In this document: piece after piece, positions 19,064-29,206 of the stretch | Layout: each line of letters starts with the position of its first letter | How positions within the stretch are numbered: position 1 is the stretch's first letter | From: Hyphomicrobiales bacterium | Lineage (GTDB): Bacteria > Pseudomonadota > Alphaproteobacteria > Rhizobiales > Rhizobiaceae | NCBI GenBank assembly: GCA_900467185.1 | Contig: UBPA01000020.1 | Coordinates: forward strand, 1-64,000 | Direction: 5' to 3' | Length of the DNA stretch: 64,000 nucleotides | Program-made: the position numbers and the translations under genes | The notes under the pieces: model-generated | Told to the model about the DNA's origin: nothing | Databases searched by the model: none | The model's input: only the letters and a program-made list of their open reading frames with translations

Positions 19064-19855
19064 TCAGGCCGTCCGGAGCGAATCCAGCACGGCATTTGCT
19101 GCCTGCATATCGCGCCAGCGCAGCTCGCGCCGCTGGAATGCCTCGTCGTCCGTCCCCCAGTGCTCGATCTGCCAGTCCTCGTCGAGATGGGCGAGCGCCC
19201 AAGCCTCGTCCACGCTCAGGCGACGCTCGGCAATGGCAAGCGGCAGGATGGCGGAGCCGGTGAGGGTCGTCATGGCGTGGATGGCAGAGAGGCCGAGCGG
19301 CGTTGCATAAGCCCGCAACGCTTCGGCAAAGGCCGAAATGGCCGCCTGCGGCTGACGCTGGTGGATGACGCCCTCCGCAAGGATGAAACGGGCAGCGAAC
19401 GCGTCCGACATCCAGGCGAGAATCGGATCCCACTGCGCTTGCTGGCGGGAGACGAGCCCCTCCGGCTGGTCGGCGCGGTAGCAGAGCATATCGGTTCCGG
19501 CGAAGTTCAGGATGTCCTCGAACACGCCGCGAATGTTCTTGGCCACGCCGTCCAGCGCGCTGTTGACCAGACGCGTGACAGGCATTGTGCCGGGATCGAT
19601 GGTCTCGACCTGCGCCTCCCACTCCGCCGCCAGAAGCTCGGCCAGTCTTTCCGTCGGCGCGGCCAGAACCTGCTTGGCCGGCGTCTTGATCGGGCGGCCG
19701 TCCAACAGGATCGCAAAGCCGTCGCTCTCGCTGCGGCCGATCGAGACCTCCTTGTAGAAACGCTTCGGCAGGGGCTTCAGCATCTGGATCTGCGCGCGGC
19801 GAACCGGATCCGGATCGCTGAAGGTGTTCGTGAATTCGTCGCGGATATCAGACAT
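19064..19855 (-). CDS. ATP12-like F1-ATPase assembly chaperone
   Basis: A 263-residue protein of the ATP12 family, which chaperones the F1 alpha subunit in mitochondria and occurs in alphaproteobacteria. Typical stretches are KRFYKEVSIGRSESDGFAIL, LDGRPIKTPAKQVLAAPTE and the C-terminal ALAHLDEDWQIEHWGTDDEA. The start (MSDIRDEFTNTFSD) is preferred over an upstream frame that runs through the phosphatase gene. It overlaps the upstream HAD gene by 8 bases and converges on sugE with three bases between the stop codons. Confidence 0.9.
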   Translation of the reverse strand: MSDIRDEFTNTFSDPDPVRRAQIQMLKPLPKRFYKEVSIGRSESDGFAILLDGRPIKTPAKQVLAAPTERLAELLAAEWEAQVETIDPGTMPVTRLVNSALDGVAKNIRGVFEDILNFAGTDMLCYRADQPEGLVSRQQAQWDPILAWMSDAFAARFILAEGVIHQRQPQAAISAFAEALRAYATPLGLSAIHAMTTLTGSAILPLAIAERRLSVDEAWALAHLDEDWQIEHWGTDDEAFQRRELRWRDMQAANAVLDSLRTA

Positions 19856-20507
19856 GCGCAGTCTCCAGCAGGGCAAGAATATCGTCCGGCGTCTGGACGA
19901 TATGGTCGGCGCCGGCGGCGAGGAGGGCGCTGGCAGGCGCATAGCCCCAGGAAACGCCGATGGCCGTGGCGCCCGCACCCTTCGCCATCTGCATATCGTA
20001 AATCGCATCGCCGATGACAAGCGTATCGCGCGGATCGAAACCGGCTTCCGCACAGCACTCGGTTACCATGGCGGGATGCGGTTTGGACGGGCAGTCGTCT
20101 GCGGTGCGCGAGACCGCGAAGTCGAAGCCGTGCGACGTGCGGATGAGATCGAGCCCGCGCCGCGATTTTCCGGTGACGGCGCCGATCACGAGATCGTCGC
20201 GTCGCGAGAGCGTTTCCATCATGGCGGCGATGCCGGGAAAGGGCAGTTCGGACATGCCCGCGGCGCGAACGTCCGTGTAGATGGCCTTGTAATGGGCCGT
20301 CATCGCGCGCGCCTGGTCGTTGACATGCGGTTCGCCGGTCAGTCGGGCGATGGCGATGTCCAGCGTCAGGCCGATGATCGCCTTCGTATCGCCAAGCGCC
20401 GGCGGTGTAAGATCGAAAGCCTCGAATGTCCGCGCCATCGTCGCGTGGATCACGCCGGCGCTATCGACCAGCGTGCCGTCGCAGTCGAACAGGACGAGCC
20501 GCATCAT
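19848..20507 (-). CDS. HAD-superfamily hydrolase (phosphoglycolate phosphatase-like)
   Basis: A 219-residue HAD hydrolase. Motif I is FDCDGTLVDS (residues 7-16), with a cap domain after it. Motif II/III regions are GAVTGKSRRG and KPHPAMV, and motif IV is VIGDAIYDMQMAKGAG. Substrate is unknown; small phosphomonoesters are typical. It overlaps rluC upstream by four bases and the ATP12-like gene downstream by eight, so the three are surely one operon. Confidence 0.9.
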   Translation of the reverse strand: MMRLVLFDCDGTLVDSAGVIHATMARTFEAFDLTPPALGDTKAIIGLTLDIAIARLTGEPHVNDQARAMTAHYKAIYTDVRAAGMSELPFPGIAAMMETLSRRDDLVIGAVTGKSRRGLDLIRTSHGFDFAVSRTADDCPSKPHPAMVTECCAEAGFDPRDTLVIGDAIYDMQMAKGAGATAIGVSWGYAPASALLAAGADHIVQTPDDILALLETAHV

Positions 20508-21490
20508 TCCTCTCCAGCATTGGCCATGTCGAAACCGAAGAGGTTCCAGGTCTGGACCATATGCTGGGGCATCGGCGCCGTGATCGTCAGACGTCCGCCA
20601 TCGGGATGGGGAATATCGATCTTGCGCGCATGAAGGTGAAGCCGGTTCTGGACGCCACTCGGGAAATTCCAGCCGGGGGCGTCGTCGAAGTACTTCGGGT
20701 CGCCGATGATCGGATGGCCGATATGGAGGGCATGGACGCGCAGCTGGTGCGTCCGGCCCGTATAGGGCTCCATCTCCAGCCAGGCGAAATTCTGGCCGGC
20801 CTGCTCCAGAACGCGATAGTAGGAAATCGCATGGTCGGCGCCGTCGTCGCCGTGGCGGGCGATGCGCATACGGTCGCCATCGGGCGTCTGTTCCTTGACG
20901 AGCCAGCTGGACACCTTGTCCTCGCGCTTGCGCGGAACGCCCTTCACCAGTGACCAGTAGGTCTTCTTCGTGTCGCGCTGGCGAAACGCGGCCGTCAGCT
21001 TCTGGGCAGCACCGCGGGTGCGCGCCACGACCAGCACGCCGGACGTGTCGCGATCGAGCCGGTGCACGAGCCGCGGCTTCTCGCCCCGCGGGCTGGTCCA
21101 GGCTTCCAGCATCTGGTCGATGTGCCGGTTGAGGCCGGAGCCGCCCTGAACAGCGATGCCCGGCGGTTTGTTCAGCACGATCACCTTGGCATCTTCGTGC
21201 AGCAGCATGCGCGACAGCAGCTCGTGGTCGGAAGAGTGCTTCAGGTCATGGTTCGGGATCGGCCCCGACTTGCGGTTTTCATCGACATCCATCGGCGGAA
21301 TACGGATCATCTGGCCGGCTTCCACCCGAAAGTCGGATTTCACGCGACCACCGTTCACACGGACCTGACCGGAGCGGAGCAGCTTCTGCAGCGGCCCGAA
21401 TCCGAGTCCGGGATAATGCACCTTGAACCAGCGATCGAGGCGCATGCCGTTTTCGTCGGCTTCCACCGTCTTGTGCTCGATACCCGCCAT
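20504..21490 (-). CDS. 23S rRNA pseudouridine synthase, RluC/RluD family
   Basis: A 328-residue RluA-type pseudouridine synthase. The N-terminal S4 RNA-binding domain (about residues 15-70) contains MRLDRWFKVHYPGLGFGPLQ. The catalytic motif HRLDRDTSGVLVVAR holds the nucleophilic Asp, and YTGRTHQLRVHALHIGHPI is the C-terminal signature. RluC is the usual annotation of this alphaproteobacterial neighbour, but exact target sites are not readable. The start (MAGIEHKTVEADENG) is at 21490. Confidence 0.9.
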   Translation of the reverse strand: MAGIEHKTVEADENGMRLDRWFKVHYPGLGFGPLQKLLRSGQVRVNGGRVKSDFRVEAGQMIRIPPMDVDENRKSGPIPNHDLKHSSDHELLSRMLLHEDAKVIVLNKPPGIAVQGGSGLNRHIDQMLEAWTSPRGEKPRLVHRLDRDTSGVLVVARTRGAAQKLTAAFRQRDTKKTYWSLVKGVPRKREDKVSSWLVKEQTPDGDRMRIARHGDDGADHAISYYRVLEQAGQNFAWLEMEPYTGRTHQLRVHALHIGHPIIGDPKYFDDAPGWNFPSGVQNRLHLHARKIDIPHPDGGRLTITAPMPQHMVQTWNLFGFDMANAGEE

Positions 21491-21555
21491 GTCAGTGGTC
21501 TTTCGTCCTCGGCGGCCAAAGGCCCGCCATCCATCATCGTCTTCAAGCGCCCGCT

Positions 21556-21933
21556 TTAGACGATTGCGCGCATCAGGGCCAGACCTGCAAAGACGCCGAG
21601 GCCGGAAAGCACGAGACTGAGGGCCACATAGAGCGCCGCCGAGCCGAATTGCCCCTGTTCGGCCAGCATCGCGGCATCGAGCGAGAAGGCCGAGAAGGTG
21701 GTGTAGCCGCCGAGAATGCCGGTGACAAGGAAGAGGCGCAGCTCGGGCGAAGCCCCGAGCCGCCGAACGACGACCTCGGAGAGCACGCCGATGAGGAACG
21801 AGCCGGTGACGTTGACGAACAGCGTGCCCCAGGGAAAGCCGGCACCCATCAGCCGGACGCCGGCGATGCCGCAGAGATAGCGCAGGACGGAGCCGAGTGC
21901 TCCGCCCAGCGCGACGAGGAGAACGTTCAGCAT
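21556..21933 (-). CDS. crcB: Fluoride channel CrcB/Fluc
   Basis: A 125-residue inner-membrane fluoride exporter working as a dual-topology dimer. Four helices are predicted. LVALGGALGSVLRYLCGI, GTLFVNVTGSFLIGVL and GILGGYTTFSAFSLDAAMLA carry the conserved Asn and Phe-box residues. The start is MLNVLLVALGG; upstream in-frame sequence reaches into fghA territory. No fluoride riboswitch is seen in the 58 bases upstream. It probably heads the crcB-rluC-HAD-ATP12 operon. Confidence 0.94.
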   Translation of the reverse strand: MLNVLLVALGGALGSVLRYLCGIAGVRLMGAGFPWGTLFVNVTGSFLIGVLSEVVVRRLGASPELRLFLVTGILGGYTTFSAFSLDAAMLAEQGQFGSAALYVALSLVLSGLGVFAGLALMRAIV

Positions 21934-21991
21934 CGCGCTGCTCTCGTGGCACGGATGGCGGACGCCTGTACGCGGTCTGTCGATCCCGGCA

Positions 21992-22825
21992 TCAGGCCAG
22001 CCGCTCCGCATGCCACCGTAGGTGATCGTCCATGAAGGTGGAGATAAAGTAGTAGGAGTGATCGTAGCGCTCCTGCATGCGCAGCGTCAGCGCGATGCCG
22101 GTGCCCTTGATCGCCTCCTCGAACAGCCACGGACGCAGGCCGTTTTCCAGGAACCCGTCGGCTGTCCCCTGATCGATCAGGAAGTCGGGGAAGCGCGCCC
22201 CGTCTTCGACCAGCGCGCAGGCGTCGTAGGCGCGCCAGGCGGCCGTGTCCGCGCCGAGATATTTTTCGAAGGCACCGACGGACCAGTCGGCCGTCGAAGG
22301 CTGAACGATGGGGGCGAAGGCCGAGCAGCTGCGGAAACGGTCCGGGTTCTTCAGGGCGATCGTCATCGCGCCATGTCCGCCCATGGAGTGGCCAAAGATC
22401 GCCTGACGGTTCATATCCGCGCGGAACTGCGCGGCGATCAGCGCCGGAAGCTCCAGCGTGATATAGGTCTCCATGCGATAATGGCGGGCCCACGGCGCCT
22501 GCGTCGCATCGAGATAGAAGCCCGCGCCCTTGCCCATCTGCCAGTTCGCCGCTTCGTCGGCCACATCGTCGCCGCGCGGGCTCGTGTCCGGGCAGACGAT
22601 GATGAGGCCGAGTTCGGCCGCAAGTCGCCGGTACTCGCCCTTTTCCATGACGTTGGCATGGCTGCAGGTCAGGCCGGAGAGATACCAGACGACCGGGCAG
22701 GGCTGGCTGACCGCCTGCGGCGGCACGAAGACGGCAAAGGTCATATCGCAGTCGCACGCTTCCGAGCGGTGCGAGTAGACGCCTTGCATGCCACCGAAGG
22801 CGACGTTCTGGGACAGGACTTTCAT
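21992..22825 (-). CDS. fghA: S-formylglutathione hydrolase
   Basis: A 277-residue esterase-fold enzyme that hydrolyses S-formylglutathione to formate and glutathione, the second step of glutathione-dependent formaldehyde oxidation. The nucleophile elbow GHSMGGHGA gives Ser147. MYLSGLTCS-type region VVWYLSGLTCSHANVMEKG and the N-terminal FGGMQGVYSHRSEACDCDM are family marks. adhC, encoding step one, lies upstream on the same strand, with three other genes between. Confidence 0.95.
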   Translation of the reverse strand: MKVLSQNVAFGGMQGVYSHRSEACDCDMTFAVFVPPQAVSQPCPVVWYLSGLTCSHANVMEKGEYRRLAAELGLIIVCPDTSPRGDDVADEAANWQMGKGAGFYLDATQAPWARHYRMETYITLELPALIAAQFRADMNRQAIFGHSMGGHGAMTIALKNPDRFRSCSAFAPIVQPSTADWSVGAFEKYLGADTAAWRAYDACALVEDGARFPDFLIDQGTADGFLENGLRPWLFEEAIKGTGIALTLRMQERYDHSYYFISTFMDDHLRWHAERLA

Positions 22826-22858
22826 GGGAGACTCCCTTAAGGCAAACCGGACGATGCG

Positions 22859-23524
22859 TTAGAGCAGGGCAACCGCAGCATTGACCGCCACGGCGATGAG
22901 CACGGTGTTGAAGAAGTAGGATATGATGGCGTGCAGCAGGTTGATCTTGCGCATCGCCGTCGTGTTGATCGCGACATCCGACGTCTGCGCCGTCATGCCG
23001 ATGACGAAGGAGAAATAGAGGAAATCGAAGATCCCCGGCATGTCCGTTCCGGGAAAGTCGAGGCCGCGGCGTTCGCCGTCCTCTCCTGCGCCGACATCGG
23101 AAAGCTCCGGGCTCCAGTAGCGATGCGCATAGTGGATCGCCGCCATCGTATGAACCGTCAGCCAGCCGAGCGCCACCGAGGCGAAGGCGAGGATCTGGTC
23201 GGCAGGCGGTGCGCCATCCTTCTCGTTCAACGCCTGAAACAGGGAGACGAGGCAGATGACGACGGCGGCGAGCGTGACGCCGAGGATGACGATCTCGGGC
23301 TCGTCCGTGCCGGCGGCGTTTTCCTTGAGATAGGCGCCGCTGAGCCTGGGAATACGGATCGCGATCATGACGAGGTAGACGAGGAAGAAGAGAACGGCCG
23401 CAAGCTCGATGGCGAATCGCTCGCTTTCGATGAAGCCGATCGGCAGCGACAGGGCGGCCACGATCGCGCCGAGTGTGAAGGGGAGGTGTCGCCGGGGGAT
23501 GAGCCCGCTGCGCGCCCGCGCCAT
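22859..23524 (-). CDS. DUF1345 integral membrane protein
   Basis: A 221-residue membrane protein with about five hydrophobic segments. The conserved stretch is TVHTMAAIHYAHRYW followed by DFLYFSFVIGMTAQTSDVAI, typical of DUF1345. Function is unknown. The start MARARSGLIPRRHLPFTLGA is 4 bases after the stop of the DUF188 gene, so the two are co-transcribed. It sits inside the formaldehyde cluster, which may be only positional. Confidence 0.82.
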   Translation of the reverse strand: MARARSGLIPRRHLPFTLGAIVAALSLPIGFIESERFAIELAAVLFFLVYLVMIAIRIPRLSGAYLKENAAGTDEPEIVILGVTLAAVVICLVSLFQALNEKDGAPPADQILAFASVALGWLTVHTMAAIHYAHRYWSPELSDVGAGEDGERRGLDFPGTDMPGIFDFLYFSFVIGMTAQTSDVAINTTAMRKINLLHAIISYFFNTVLIAVAVNAAVALL

Positions 23525-23528
23525 CGCC

Positions 23529-23972
23529 TCAGGCCTGCTTCGCGCGACGGCAGAGCCGGTCGAGCGTTTCGAGAAAGGCCGAGCGGTCGCGGGCGGTGAA
23601 GGCGGCATTGAAGCCGCGACTTTCGCCGGTCTCGCGAAGATGGGCGCCGAGATCCCGCATGGCGGTCGCCATGCCGATATTCGCGACATCGAAGACGCGG
23701 CCGGTCGGCCCGGTGACGAGTGCGCCCTTAGCCACGCAGCGACCGGCCAACGGCACATCCGCGGTGATCACGACATCGCCGGGGCCGGCACGTTCCGCAA
23801 TCCAGTCGTCGGCCGCATCGAAACCGGCGGACACGATGACATTGGTCACCATCGGATCACGCGATGGCCTGAGCCCGGAATTGGCCACCAGCGTTACCGG
23901 CAGGGCGTGCCGCTCGGCCACCTTGAGGATCTCGGGCTTGACGGGGCACGCATCGGCATCGACGTAGATCAT
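23529..23972 (-). CDS. DUF188/YaiI-YqxD family protein (PIN-like)
   Basis: A 147-residue conserved protein. MIYVDADACPVKPEILKVAE is the defining N-terminus, with acidic residues resembling PIN-domain nucleases; GDVVITADVPLAGRCVAKGA is the second conserved block. Biochemical function is not established. The start overlaps the end of the GNAT gene by four bases. Confidence 0.88.
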   Translation of the reverse strand: MIYVDADACPVKPEILKVAERHALPVTLVANSGLRPSRDPMVTNVIVSAGFDAADDWIAERAGPGDVVITADVPLAGRCVAKGALVTGPTGRVFDVANIGMATAMRDLGAHLRETGESRGFNAAFTARDRSAFLETLDRLCRRAKQA

Positions 23973-24450
23973 GAGATGTCCGTGGATCGGGGTGAGACGG
24001 GCCGCAGCATATCCACATGCGGAATGCCATCTTCGAGATACTCGTCCGAAGTTGCGACGAAGCCGAAGCCGGCATAGAAAGCGCGCAGATGGCTCTGCGC
24101 CGAAAGCGCGATCGGCGCGCCGGGAAACGTCGTTTGACAGGCCGAGATGGCCTCGCGCATCAGGGCCTCTCCGAGCCGCCTGCCGCGGTGTTCCGGCGAG
24201 ACGACGACGCGGCCGATACGCGCCGGCGCGCCCGGCTGCGGCGGCGTCCGCAATCGGGCCGCGGCGACGAGCACGCCGCCCTCGATCAGTCGCAGATGCA
24301 GGGCCGCTGCGTCCCTGCCGTCCAGTTCCGGATAAGCGCATTGCTGCTCCACCACGAAGACATCGACACGCAGCTTCAGCAGCGCATACAGGTCGCCTGC
24401 GGACAGGGCGTCCATCGTCCGCAGATCGACCGTGTAGGCGGTTTCCGGCA

Positions 24451-24451
<1 letters not shown>
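23969..24451 (-). CDS. GNAT acetyltransferase, ElaA-like
   Basis: A 160-residue GNAT protein. The ElaA-type N-terminus LYALLKLRVDVFVVEQQCAY is followed by the acetyl-CoA loop VVVSPEHRGRRLGEALMREA and the C-terminal FYAGFGFVATSDEYLEDGIP HVDM region. Acceptor substrate is unknown. Its start shares a base with the adhC stop codon, so it is coupled to the dehydrogenase. Confidence 0.87.
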
Positions 24452-25578
<1,127 letters not shown>

Positions 25579-25656
25579 GAAATGTCTCCTGGATGTGTAG
25601 ATCTTGGTTGGTCGTGGCGTCACGCGGACCAGCGTCCACGATTCGGTTCTTGGCTT

Positions 25657-26052
25657 TCAGATACCCTTTAGGACGCGGCGAAGCGAGGTCTCAAGCGCTT
25701 CTATCGCCTTGCCCGTCTGCGCATGCAGCGCCTTGGCGCTGGCAAGCTCGTCCAGCAGGCCCTGCACGGCCGAGGGGGAGAGGATCACGCCGGAGGGTTC
25801 CGCAATGCCGGCGATCAGCCATTTCGGGGTGACGCCCAGCAGGCCTGCGAGACGCGCCAGCGTGTCACCCTCCGGCTCGCTCCGGTCGCGTTCCCAGTCC
25901 GAAAGCATGTCGGGCGAAACGGTAAGGCGCTCCGCGAGATCCGCAAGGCTCAGGTTGAGCGCGCCGCGGGCGCGAAACAGCCGCCCACCGGGCGTGTCCG
26001 TGTCGCGCGGCTGCCGCAGCATCGCCATCATGGCTTCCGTCGATACGCGCAT
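25657..26052 (-). CDS. XRE-family helix-turn-helix regulator
   Basis: A 131-residue protein with an HTH at about residues 22-80 (LFRARGALNLSLADLAERLT, VSPDMLSDWERDRSEPEGD). The C-terminal part (residues 90-128) is helical and probably mediates dimerisation. Located 78 bases upstream of adhC in the same direction, it is a reasonable candidate regulator of the formaldehyde cluster, but no operator was identified. Confidence 0.82.
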   Translation of the reverse strand: MRVSTEAMMAMLRQPRDTDTPGGRLFRARGALNLSLADLAERLTVSPDMLSDWERDRSEPEGDTLARLAGLLGVTPKWLIAGIAEPSGVILSPSAVQGLLDELASAKALHAQTGKAIEALETSLRRVLKGI

Positions 26053-26260
26053 GGCGTTCTCCCTGATCGCGCTCCGGTGCCGAGACCGCCTTCCGACGAC
26101 GCGGGCTGACCGGAGCCTTCCATGATCATGAGCCTACAGCCGCGACCGGGAAAGAAAAGAGCCTGCAGCGGCAAATATCTGTCGGGACACGCCTTGCGGA
26201 AAAGCCTGCAAGGGCATTGCCATGGGCTGCGTCCGACACCGGACCGGGAGCCTGATTCGC

Positions 26261-27199
26261 ATGACACGTCCATCTCCGTCCGCTCTGCCTGCAACGGTCC
26301 TGCCTGTCACGGCGATGCGAGGCGTGATCCTGCTGCTGACCGCCATGATGATCCTGCCCTGCATGGATGCCATCGCAAAATACATGGCGGTCGAACTCGG
26401 CATGTCGCCGGCGCAGGTGGCCTTCTACCGCTTCTTTTTCCAGCTCGTCGCGACCCTGCCGATGCTGTTGCGGCTTGGCGGTCCGAAAGCCCTCGTGCCG
26501 CAAAGGCCGTGGTACAACATGCTGCGCGGTATTCTACTGGCGGCTGCATCGTTGTTCTTCTTCGTGTCGGTCAAATACATGCCGCTCGCCGACGTCTTCG
26601 CCATCTATTTTGTCGAGCCGTTCATTCTCACCTGCCTGTCGGCGCTCATCCTCGGCGAAAAGGTTGGCTGGCGGCGATGGTTGGCGATCGGCATCGGCTT
26701 CTTCGGCGCGATGATCGTCATCCAGCCAAGCTTTCAGGCGTTCGGCCTGACCGCGCTGATGCCGGTGGCCTGCGCCTTTCTCTTCGCCTGCTATCTCCTG
26801 ATGAACCGCGCCTCGGGCGCAGCGGACAGTCCGCTGGCGATGCAGACCTTTGCGGGCGTCGGCGGCACGCTGTTCATGACGGCGACGATTGCCGTCGGTC
26901 ATGGCATGGGCGCTGCCGATTTCGTGCCGTCGCTGCCGCACACGCCGCTCGGCTGGGGGCTGGTCATCGCGCTCGGCACGATTTCCGGCTATGGCCACCT
27001 CATGGTGGTCAAGGCCTTTCAGGCCGCACCCGCCTCGGTGCTGGCGCCGCTGCATTATTTCGAGATCATTGCGGCAACCGTGCTCGGCTATCTCGTCTTC
27101 GGGGAGTTCCCGACAGCCTCCAAATGGCTGGGCGTCGCCATCATCGTCGGCTCCGGCCTGTTCATGATCTGGCGGGAGCGTCGCCAGCCGGCGCACTGA
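26261..27199 (+). CDS. EamA/DMT-superfamily permease
   Basis: A protein of 312 residues with ten predicted helices in two EamA repeats (for example [20 protein letters not shown] and [20 protein letters not shown]). Substrate unknown; metabolite export is typical. The ATG at 26261 has GGGAG upstream, but an in-frame ATG at 26222 would add 13 residues. The 3' end overlaps lipB on the other strand by 38 bases. Confidence 0.85.
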   Translation: MTRPSPSALPATVLPVTAMRGVILLLTAMMILPCMDAIAKYMAVELGMSPAQVAFYRFFFQLVATLPMLLRLGGPKALVPQRPWYNMLRGILLAAASLFFFVSVKYMPLADVFAIYFVEPFILTCLSALILGEKVGWRRWLAIGIGFFGAMIVIQPSFQAFGLTALMPVACAFLFACYLLMNRASGAADSPLAMQTFAGVGGTLFMTATIAVGHGMGAADFVPSLPHTPLGWGLVIALGTISGYGHLMVVKAFQAAPASVLAPLHYFEIIAATVLGYLVFGEFPTASKWLGVAIIVGSGLFMIWRERRQPAH

Positions 27200-27917
27200 C
27201 GGTCGGCTCCGTCACGGTCGGCCCGAACACGGCCTCGAACGCATCGCGAAGCCGCATATCGGCATCTTCCATCATCACCGGCAGGCCGAGATCGACGAGG
27301 CTGGTGACGCCATGGCCGCGAATGCCGCAGGGCACGATCCCGCCGAAATGGTCGAGATCGGGCTCCACGTTGAGCGAGAGCCCGTGAAAGCTCACCCAGC
27401 GACGCAGCCGGATGCCGATCGCGGCGATCTTGTCTTCCGCCGGCGTTCCATCGGGCAGGGGCGCCTTTTCCGGCCGCCGCACCCAGACCCCGACGCGATC
27501 CTCGCGCCGCTCGCCGGTGACGTTCATGCTGGAGAGCGTCCGGATGACGAGATCCTCGAGCGCTGCCACGAAGGCGCGAACGTCTTGCCGCCGACGCTTG
27601 AGGTCGAGCATGACATAGACCACGCGCTGTCCCGGGCCATGATAGGTGTATTCGCCGCCGCGGCCGGTGGCGTAGACGGGAAAACGATCGGGCATCACGA
27701 GATCGGCCGCATCGGCGCTAGTGCCGGCGGTATAGAGCGGCGGATGCTCCACCAGCCAGACGAGCTCGTCGGCCTCGCCGGCGGCGATCGCCGCCACCTC
27801 GCGCTCCATGGTCTCCACGGCCACCTCATAGGGCACAAGGCCCTCCGCGATCCGCCAACGGACCGGAGGACAGCCATCATCGGCGAAAAAACGGCTGTCG
27901 AGAGCGTCGCGCTGCAT
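27162..27917 (-). CDS. lipB: Octanoyl-[acyl carrier protein]:protein N-octanoyltransferase
   Basis: A 251-residue LipB that moves octanoate from ACP to lipoyl domains. [20 protein letters not shown] (residues 86-105) is the signature; the catalytic dyad is Lys163 ([10 protein letters not shown]) and Cys197 ([15 protein letters not shown]). The start is [11 protein letters not shown]; an in-frame upstream ATG at 27968 would extend it. The gene runs into the permease 3' end. Confidence 0.95.
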   Translation of the reverse strand: MQRDALDSRFFADDGCPPVRWRIAEGLVPYEVAVETMEREVAAIAAGEADELVWLVEHPPLYTAGTSADAADLVMPDRFPVYATGRGGEYTYHGPGQRVVYVMLDLKRRRQDVRAFVAALEDLVIRTLSSMNVTGERREDRVGVWVRRPEKAPLPDGTPAEDKIAAIGIRLRRWVSFHGLSLNVEPDLDHFGGIVPCGIRGHGVTSLVDLGLPVMMEDADMRLRDAFEAVFGPTVTEPTVSAPAGDAPARS

Positions 27918-28138
27918 GGTCCGTCCTGAATAGGCTGCGGTCTGCGCAGAGCCATTTCGTGGCCGCACAGATCCGTTCGAATGAAAGATCGGCTGCGGCT
28001 TTCGCTGAAAAGCGATCCGGTCAACCGGTTTCCCTGTAGATGGGGCGTCGTCACGAGCGGTTAAAGGCGGAATTCCGGGCTCTGTCCACAGGCACCGGAA
28101 ATAGTTTTCACCACCGCCAACTTTTCCGCATTCCGCCC

Positions 28139-28167
28139 TTGTGCCCCTGAAATCCTTTTGCTAAACG
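28139..28167 (+). promoter_or_regulatory. Putative promoter of the tRNA-Leu gene
   Basis: TTGTGC (28139-28144) and TAAACG (28162-28167) are 17 bases apart and 35 bases before the tRNA. Given the free-standing tRNA with its own terminator, a promoter is required about here. Confidence 0.45.
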
Positions 28168-28201
28168 CACCCCTGCCGGAGCAATTCGGCTCTACCACGA
28201 T

Positions 28202-28286
28202 GCGGTCGTGGCGGAATTGGTAGACGCGCAGCGTTGAGGTCGCTGTGGGGCAACCCGTGGAAGTTCGAGTCTTCTCGACCGCACCA
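28202..28286 (+). tRNA. tRNA-Leu(GAG)
   Basis: The acceptor arms GCGGTCG (28202-28208) and CGACCGC (28276-28282) pair fully, followed by A and an encoded CCA. The anticodon stem CAGCG/CGCTG holds the loop TTGAGGT, giving anticodon GAG at 28236-28238 for CUC/CUU. The variable arm (about 28246-28260) is long, as class II tRNA-Leu requires, and TTCGAGT gives the T loop. Confidence 0.98.
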
Positions 28287-28290
28287 AAAG

Positions 28291-28314
28291 AAACCGGCTT
28301 TTGCCGGTTTTTTT
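28291..28314 (+). terminator. Terminator of the tRNA-Leu gene
   Basis: AAACCGGC (28291-28298) and GCCGGTTT (28303-28310) form an 8-bp stem with a TTTT loop, followed by TTTT. It lies five bases after the CCA end. Confidence 0.95.
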
Positions 28315-28364
28315 GTGTCTTCTCATCAGCTTAGGCCTGATCCCACGATCGGCGGGCGTCTCGC

Positions 28365-28865
28365 TTACGCCATCTTCACCGCCTTCTCGTAGCGCCTTAC
28401 CAGCCGCTCCCGCTTCAGCCGCGACAGGCGCTGGAGCCAGAAGATGCCGTTGATCTGGTCGATCTCGTGCTGCAGGCAGATGGAGAGGAGGCCGTCGGCG
28501 TTCTCTTCGCGCCAGTCGCCGTCGAGCGTCTGGTAGCGCACGGTCACGGTTGCAGGCCGCTCGATCGCATCGGTGAAGCCGGGCATGGAGACGCTACCTT
28601 CCATATGGCGGATCATGTCCGTGCCGGCGCTGAGGATCTGCGGATTGACGAAGATCCGGGGGCCCGTCGTCTCGTCCGTCTCGATGACGGTCATCGCCCT
28701 GAGGATGCCGATATGCGGGCCGGTGATGCCGATGCCGGGGGCGGCGCGCATCGTGTCCAGCAGATCGCCGGCGAGCGCGGCAAGGTCGCGATCGAAGATG
28801 GTGATGGGTGCTGCCGGCGTCTTCAGCCGGATGTCCGGGTAGGGGATGATCGGTCTGATCGTCAT
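28365..28865 (-). CDS. Peptide-deformylase-like protein, metal ligands lost
   Basis: A 166-residue protein with the peptide deformylase fold order but degenerate motifs. Motif 1, normally GxGxAAxQ, reads GIGITGPHIG (44-53), with His51 in place of the active-site Gln. Motif 2, EGCLS, reads EGSVS, with Ser91 replacing the metal-binding Cys. Motif 3, HExDH, reads HEIDQ, with Gln137 replacing the second His; His133 and Glu134 remain. Deformylase activity is therefore doubtful. It stands alone, convergent with tRNA-Leu. Confidence 0.88.
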   Translation of the reverse strand: MTIRPIIPYPDIRLKTPAAPITIFDRDLAALAGDLLDTMRAAPGIGITGPHIGILRAMTVIETDETTGPRIFVNPQILSAGTDMIRHMEGSVSMPGFTDAIERPATVTVRYQTLDGDWREENADGLLSICLQHEIDQINGIFWLQRLSRLKRERLVRRYEKAVKMA

Positions 28866-29206
28866 GTGGGCGGGCTCCGGCGGCGTCGGGAGGGGATGGG
28901 CGTTGTCGCGTTCGCTCTTTCTATATCATCCGGTTTCCCCGTCTGTATCGGCATCGCGGCCTGCGGCCGAAACGATGGTCGATTTGGAGGTGATTTGCGA
29001 GGTTCTGCAACAGCTTGAACAAATTTTCCCGATATGGTCGGCCTGTGCGTCATCTTCGGTAGACCCACGCCTTTTCATGGTCTAGCAGGGAGTGCGGCCG
29101 GCCCTGGTTTCCGGTCTGCAACCATCGAGACACTGGCAGAGCCTTCCCACACGCCTCGGGCATCGGTCCGGCGCCCGGAACGGCTGAACGATCGCGAGGC
29201 GGGCAG
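28866..29206. other. Intergenic region between the divergent deformylase-like gene and mgtE
   Basis: These 341 bases must hold both promoters. The only clear -10-like sequence is CTATAT at 28921-28926, without a good -35. A 36-codon open frame (ATG 28975 to TAG 29085) lies before mgtE, but it has no ribosome-binding site and is not called. No riboswitch for magnesium was recognised. Confidence 0.5.

Noticed and set aside
21934-21991. Possible fluoride riboswitch before crcB
   Set aside because: The 58 bases upstream on the minus strand lack the conserved pseudoknot sequences of that riboswitch.
28975-29085. A 36-codon open frame before mgtE as a leader peptide
   Set aside because: There is no ribosome-binding site, no proline-rich or repeat codons, and no hairpins suggesting attenuation.
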